From G965202915 sp965205955 (lineage in GTDB: Bacteria > Pseudomonadota > Gammaproteobacteria > Eutrophobiales > Eutrophobiaceae), in the NCBI GenBank assembly GCA_965205955.1, contig OZ242192.1, positions 682,001-746,000 on the forward strand: a stretch of 64,000 bases of DNA, written 5' to 3'. A program made the translations under genes and the position numbers. This document shows, piece by piece, positions 61,861-64,000 of this stretch. Every line of letters starts with the position of its first letter. Position 1 is the first letter of the stretch. Under the pieces are notes generated by a model. That model searched no databases. It was not told the origin of the DNA and saw nothing but the letters and a program-made list of their open reading frames with translations.

Positions 61861-62028
61861 TCAGGGTTTTTCAGGAATAACGCTATAACAGCGATTTCCT
61901 GCAAGGCGATCCCGATAAATTGCAGGCCGTGCGCCTGATACTGTTCTGCAATTCGACGAATACAGGGATTTCTTCCAGACAGGACACCAGGCTGCCCGGA
62001 AATTCAACACGATGACGCTGCCATGCTG
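61861..62028 (-). pseudogene. Degenerate tlpA (thioredoxin-like) fragment
   Basis: Across frames the minus strand encodes VIVLNFRAAWCP, then LEEIPVFVELQN, then YQAHGLQFIGIALQE. These are consecutive parts of a TlpA-type thiol-disulfide oxidoreductase, but with at least two frameshifts. One of them removes bases inside the WCPxC active site. The C-terminal half is missing. The following bases (GAAATCGCTGTTATAGCG) still resemble the intact tlpA copy near 63965-63990. It lies where tlpA normally sits upstream of aroQ. Confidence 0.65.
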
Positions 62029-62086
62029 GTTTGACACAGGCACAACCCCAACCGATAATAGCCAACGCATACCATCGGGGAATTCT

Positions 62087-63718
62087 ATGAAAAAGCTGGT
62101 TGCTTTACTTGCTCTGGCGCTACTGACCGGCAATGTGGATGCCAGCCCCCTCCATGACGCCGCCAAAAGTGGCGATATGGAGCTCGTGCGGGAACTGCTT
62201 GCCAAGGGCGCCGACCTCAACGCGAAAAACAAGGACGGCGTTACCCCCCTGCACGAGGCGGCACTCCAGGGCCATACTGAGACGGCCCTTGCGCTCATCA
62301 AGGCCGGGGCCGACCCCAACGCGAAAGACAATGGCGGCGCGACTCCCCTGCACGTGGCGGCATTCGAGGGCCATACTGAGACGTCCCTTGCCCTCATCAA
62401 GGCCGGGGCCGACCCCAATGCGAAAGGCAATGACGGCGCGACTCCCCTGTACTGGGCGGCATCCGAGGGCTATACTGAGACGACCCTTGCCCTCATCAAG
62501 GCCGGGGCCGACCTCAATGCGAAATACAATGATGGCGCGACTCCCCTGCACAAGGCGGCGCTGAACGGCCATACTGAGACGTCCCTTGCCCTCATCAAGG
62601 CCGGGGCCGACCGCAACGCGAAAACCAAGCAGGGCAATATTCCCCTGCACGCGGCGGCAGGCACGGGCCATACTGAGACGTCCCTTGCCCTCATCAAGGC
62701 CGGGGCCGACCCCAATGCGAAAAACAAGGCGTACGGCGCGACTCCCCTGCACTTGGCGGCAGGAAAGGGCCATACTGAGACGGCCCTTGCGCTCATCAAG
62801 GCCGGGGCCGACCCCAACGCGAAAAACAAGGACGGCGTTACCCCCCTGCACGAGGCGGCATACGGGGGCCATACTGAGATTGCCCTTGCGCTCATCAAGG
62901 CCGGGGCCGACCCCAACGCGAAAGACGAAGAGCACGGCGGTACCCCCCTGTTCTGGGCGGCATCCGAGGGCCAGACTGAGACAGCCCTTGCGCTCATCAA
63001 GGCCGGGGCCGACCCCAACGCGAAAAACAAGGACGGCGATACCCCCCTGCACCAGGCGGCATACGGGGGCCATACTGAGACGACCCTTGCGCTCATCAAG
63101 GCTGGAGCCGACCCCAACGCGAAAGACAAGAACGGCAATACCCCCCTGCTCTGGGCGGCATCCTGGGGCCATACTGAGACGACCCTTGCGCTCATCAAGG
63201 CCGGAGCCGACCCCAACGCGAAAAACAAGGACGGCGATACCTCCCTGCGCTTTGCGGCATCCGAGGGCCATACTGAGACGGCCCTTGCGCTCATCAAGGC
63301 CGGGGCCGACCTCAACGCGAAAAACAAGGACGGCGCTATCCCCCTGCACTGGGCGGCAACCGTGGGCCATACTGAGACGACCCTTGCGCTCATCAAGGCC
63401 GGAGCCGACCCCAACGCGAAAACCAAGGACGGCGATACTCCCCTGCACTGGGCGGCAACATTCGGCCATACCGAGACGACCCTTGCGCTCATCAAGGTCG
63501 GGGCCGACCTCAACGCGAAAGACAAGTTCGGCGGTACTCCCCTGCACTGGGCGGCAACATTCGGCCATACTGAGACGGCCCTTGCGCTCATCAAGGCCGG
63601 AACCGACCCTAACGCGAAAGACAAGGACGGCGAAACTCCCCTGCGCCGGGCGGCAGAAGGGGGCCATACCGAGACGGCCCGTGCGCTCATCGAGGCCGGG
63701 GCTGACCCCCTCCAGTGA
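62087..63718 (+). CDS. Secreted ankyrin-repeat protein
   Basis: The 543-residue protein has a signal peptide (MKKLVALLALALLTGNVDA) and 16 consecutive ankyrin repeats, the last one short. Most repeats are 33 residues of the form PLHxAAxxGHTETALALIKAGADPNAKxKDGxT; repeats 6 and 8 have one extra residue. The DNA repeats are nearly identical at 99-bp period, which suggests recent expansion. The frame is open to 62012, but the ATG at 62087 gives the signal peptide and has GGGGAA upstream. It runs opposite to its neighbours. Ankyrin proteins bind other proteins; the target here is unknown. Confidence 0.9.
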   Translation: MKKLVALLALALLTGNVDASPLHDAAKSGDMELVRELLAKGADLNAKNKDGVTPLHEAALQGHTETALALIKAGADPNAKDNGGATPLHVAAFEGHTETSLALIKAGADPNAKGNDGATPLYWAASEGYTETTLALIKAGADLNAKYNDGATPLHKAALNGHTETSLALIKAGADRNAKTKQGNIPLHAAAGTGHTETSLALIKAGADPNAKNKAYGATPLHLAAGKGHTETALALIKAGADPNAKNKDGVTPLHEAAYGGHTEIALALIKAGADPNAKDEEHGGTPLFWAASEGQTETALALIKAGADPNAKNKDGDTPLHQAAYGGHTETTLALIKAGADPNAKDKNGNTPLLWAASWGHTETTLALIKAGADPNAKNKDGDTSLRFAASEGHTETALALIKAGADLNAKNKDGAIPLHWAATVGHTETTLALIKAGADPNAKTKDGDTPLHWAATFGHTETTLALIKVGADLNAKDKFGGTPLHWAATFGHTETALALIKAGTDPNAKDKDGETPLRRAAEGGHTETARALIEAGADPLQ

Positions 63719-63777
63719 GGATCATTGTGAGCCTGCTGAGCAGAATTTTTGCAGCATAAAATTATCGGATTTTCGCC

Positions 63778-64000
63778 CTATAACAGTGAGAGTATGACTT
63801 GTTCCGCTTCTGCTTTCGATAAGGGGCCGCGTTTGCGGAAGGCAATGTTTCCCTCACGATCCACAATCACCGTGTAGGGCAGGGCGCCAATTTCATTCCC
63901 GTAGTCTTGCGCGATTTCAATTACCTCATTCACTCCGGTCAGTAGCGGGTAAGGGATCTTCATTGCTTCGCTGTAACTGCGAATTTCCCCGGCTTCCTGC
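63778..64000 (-). CDS. TlpA-family thiol-disulfide oxidoreductase (partial)
   Basis: The minus-strand frame runs off the right edge. It reads QEAGEIRSYSEAMKIPYPLL and then NEIGALPYTVIVDREGNIAF, ending in LSKAEAEQVILSLL. This is the C-terminal half of a TlpA/thioredoxin-like protein, with the cis-Pro segment ALPYTVIVD. The N-terminal part with the CxxC site is outside the window. It appears to be the intact partner of the decayed copy at 61861-62028. Confidence 0.85.
   Translation of the reverse strand, partial: QEAGEIRSYSEAMKIPYPLLTGVNEVIEIAQDYGNEIGALPYTVIVDREGNIAFRKRGPLSKAEAEQVILSLL

Noticed and set aside
62120..63667. Long minus-strand frames across the ankyrin gene
   Set aside because: The 99-bp repeat keeps antisense frames open periodically; the products are repetitive and lack a signal or domain.
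62150..63715. Possible CRISPR array because of regular repeats
   Set aside because: The repeats are 99 bp, contiguous and coding, with no variable spacers.

Overview
The window looks like chromosomal DNA of a chemolithoautotrophic, sulfur-oxidizing gammaproteobacterium. Three observations support this. There is a soxYZ pair. A pyrophosphate-dependent phosphofructokinase lies directly upstream of a proton-pumping pyrophosphatase, a pairing known from sulfur-oxidizing symbionts and methanotrophs with an energy-saving Calvin cycle. The housekeeping gene orders are typical of gammaproteobacteria (leuS-lptE-holA-proA-nadD-rsfS; aroQ-accB-accC-prmA-DUF3426-fis-purH-purD; phoBR-pstSCAB-phoU). Species cannot be assigned from sequence reading alone. 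No rRNA or tRNA gene was recognised.

Layout. 1-3.1 kb: the 3' end of a Z1/MORC-type restriction system (acidic tail of an upstream gene, a PD-(D/E)XK DUF4420 nuclease and an AIPR protein). 3.3-9.8 kb: soxZ, soxY, bepA-like protease, PPi-PFK, hppA and a small secreted protein. 9.8-16.9 kb: an IS3-type relic followed by a complete type I Wadjet operon jetABCD. 16.9-23.2 kb (minus strand): rsfS, nadD, proA, holA, lptE, leuS. 23.3-31.3 kb: an A+T-rich defence island with an orphan CRISPR-repeat-like sequence, a phosphorothioation-type cassette (dndA, dndC, a frameshifted SspE-like DUF262/DUF1524 gene, a GIY-YIG nuclease, dndB) without dndD or dndE, an IS5-type transposase pseudogene and a zinc-ribbon PD-(D/E)XK protein. 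31.4-32.5 kb: a secreted ComEA-like protein and a truncated DUF2335 gene. 32.5-43.1 kb: a phosphate block (OprO/OprP-type porin, phoB, phoR, Pho box, pstS, a small zinc protein, pstC, pstA, pstB, phoU). 43.2-44.6 kb: pyruvate kinase. 44.8-54.1 kb: an elaborated type I restriction-modification operon (hsdM, KilA-N gene, truncated rhuM, hsdS, zinc-ribbon/HEPN-like gene, small gene, hsdR, YgjP-like metallopeptidase). 54.4-61.8 kb: purD, purH, fis, DUF3426 gene, prmA, accC, accB, aroQ. 61.9-64 kb: a decayed tlpA copy, a 16-repeat secreted ankyrin protein and the 3' part of an intact-looking tlpA that runs off the window.

The most striking point is the type I locus. HsdR carries an in-frame insertion of about 246 codons that encodes a REP-associated tyrosine transposase (HUH motif and candidate catalytic tyrosine both present) together with its palindromic repeats. 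A related palindromic repeat is inserted in frame in hsdM. The second candidate for something undescribed is the dnd-like cassette, which has the sulfur-mobilising and sulfur-transferring enzymes, a DndB regulator, an SspE-like effector and a GIY-YIG nuclease, but none of the expected DndD, DndE or SspB partners. Four defence systems lie within 64 kb, placed at junctions between housekeeping operons.
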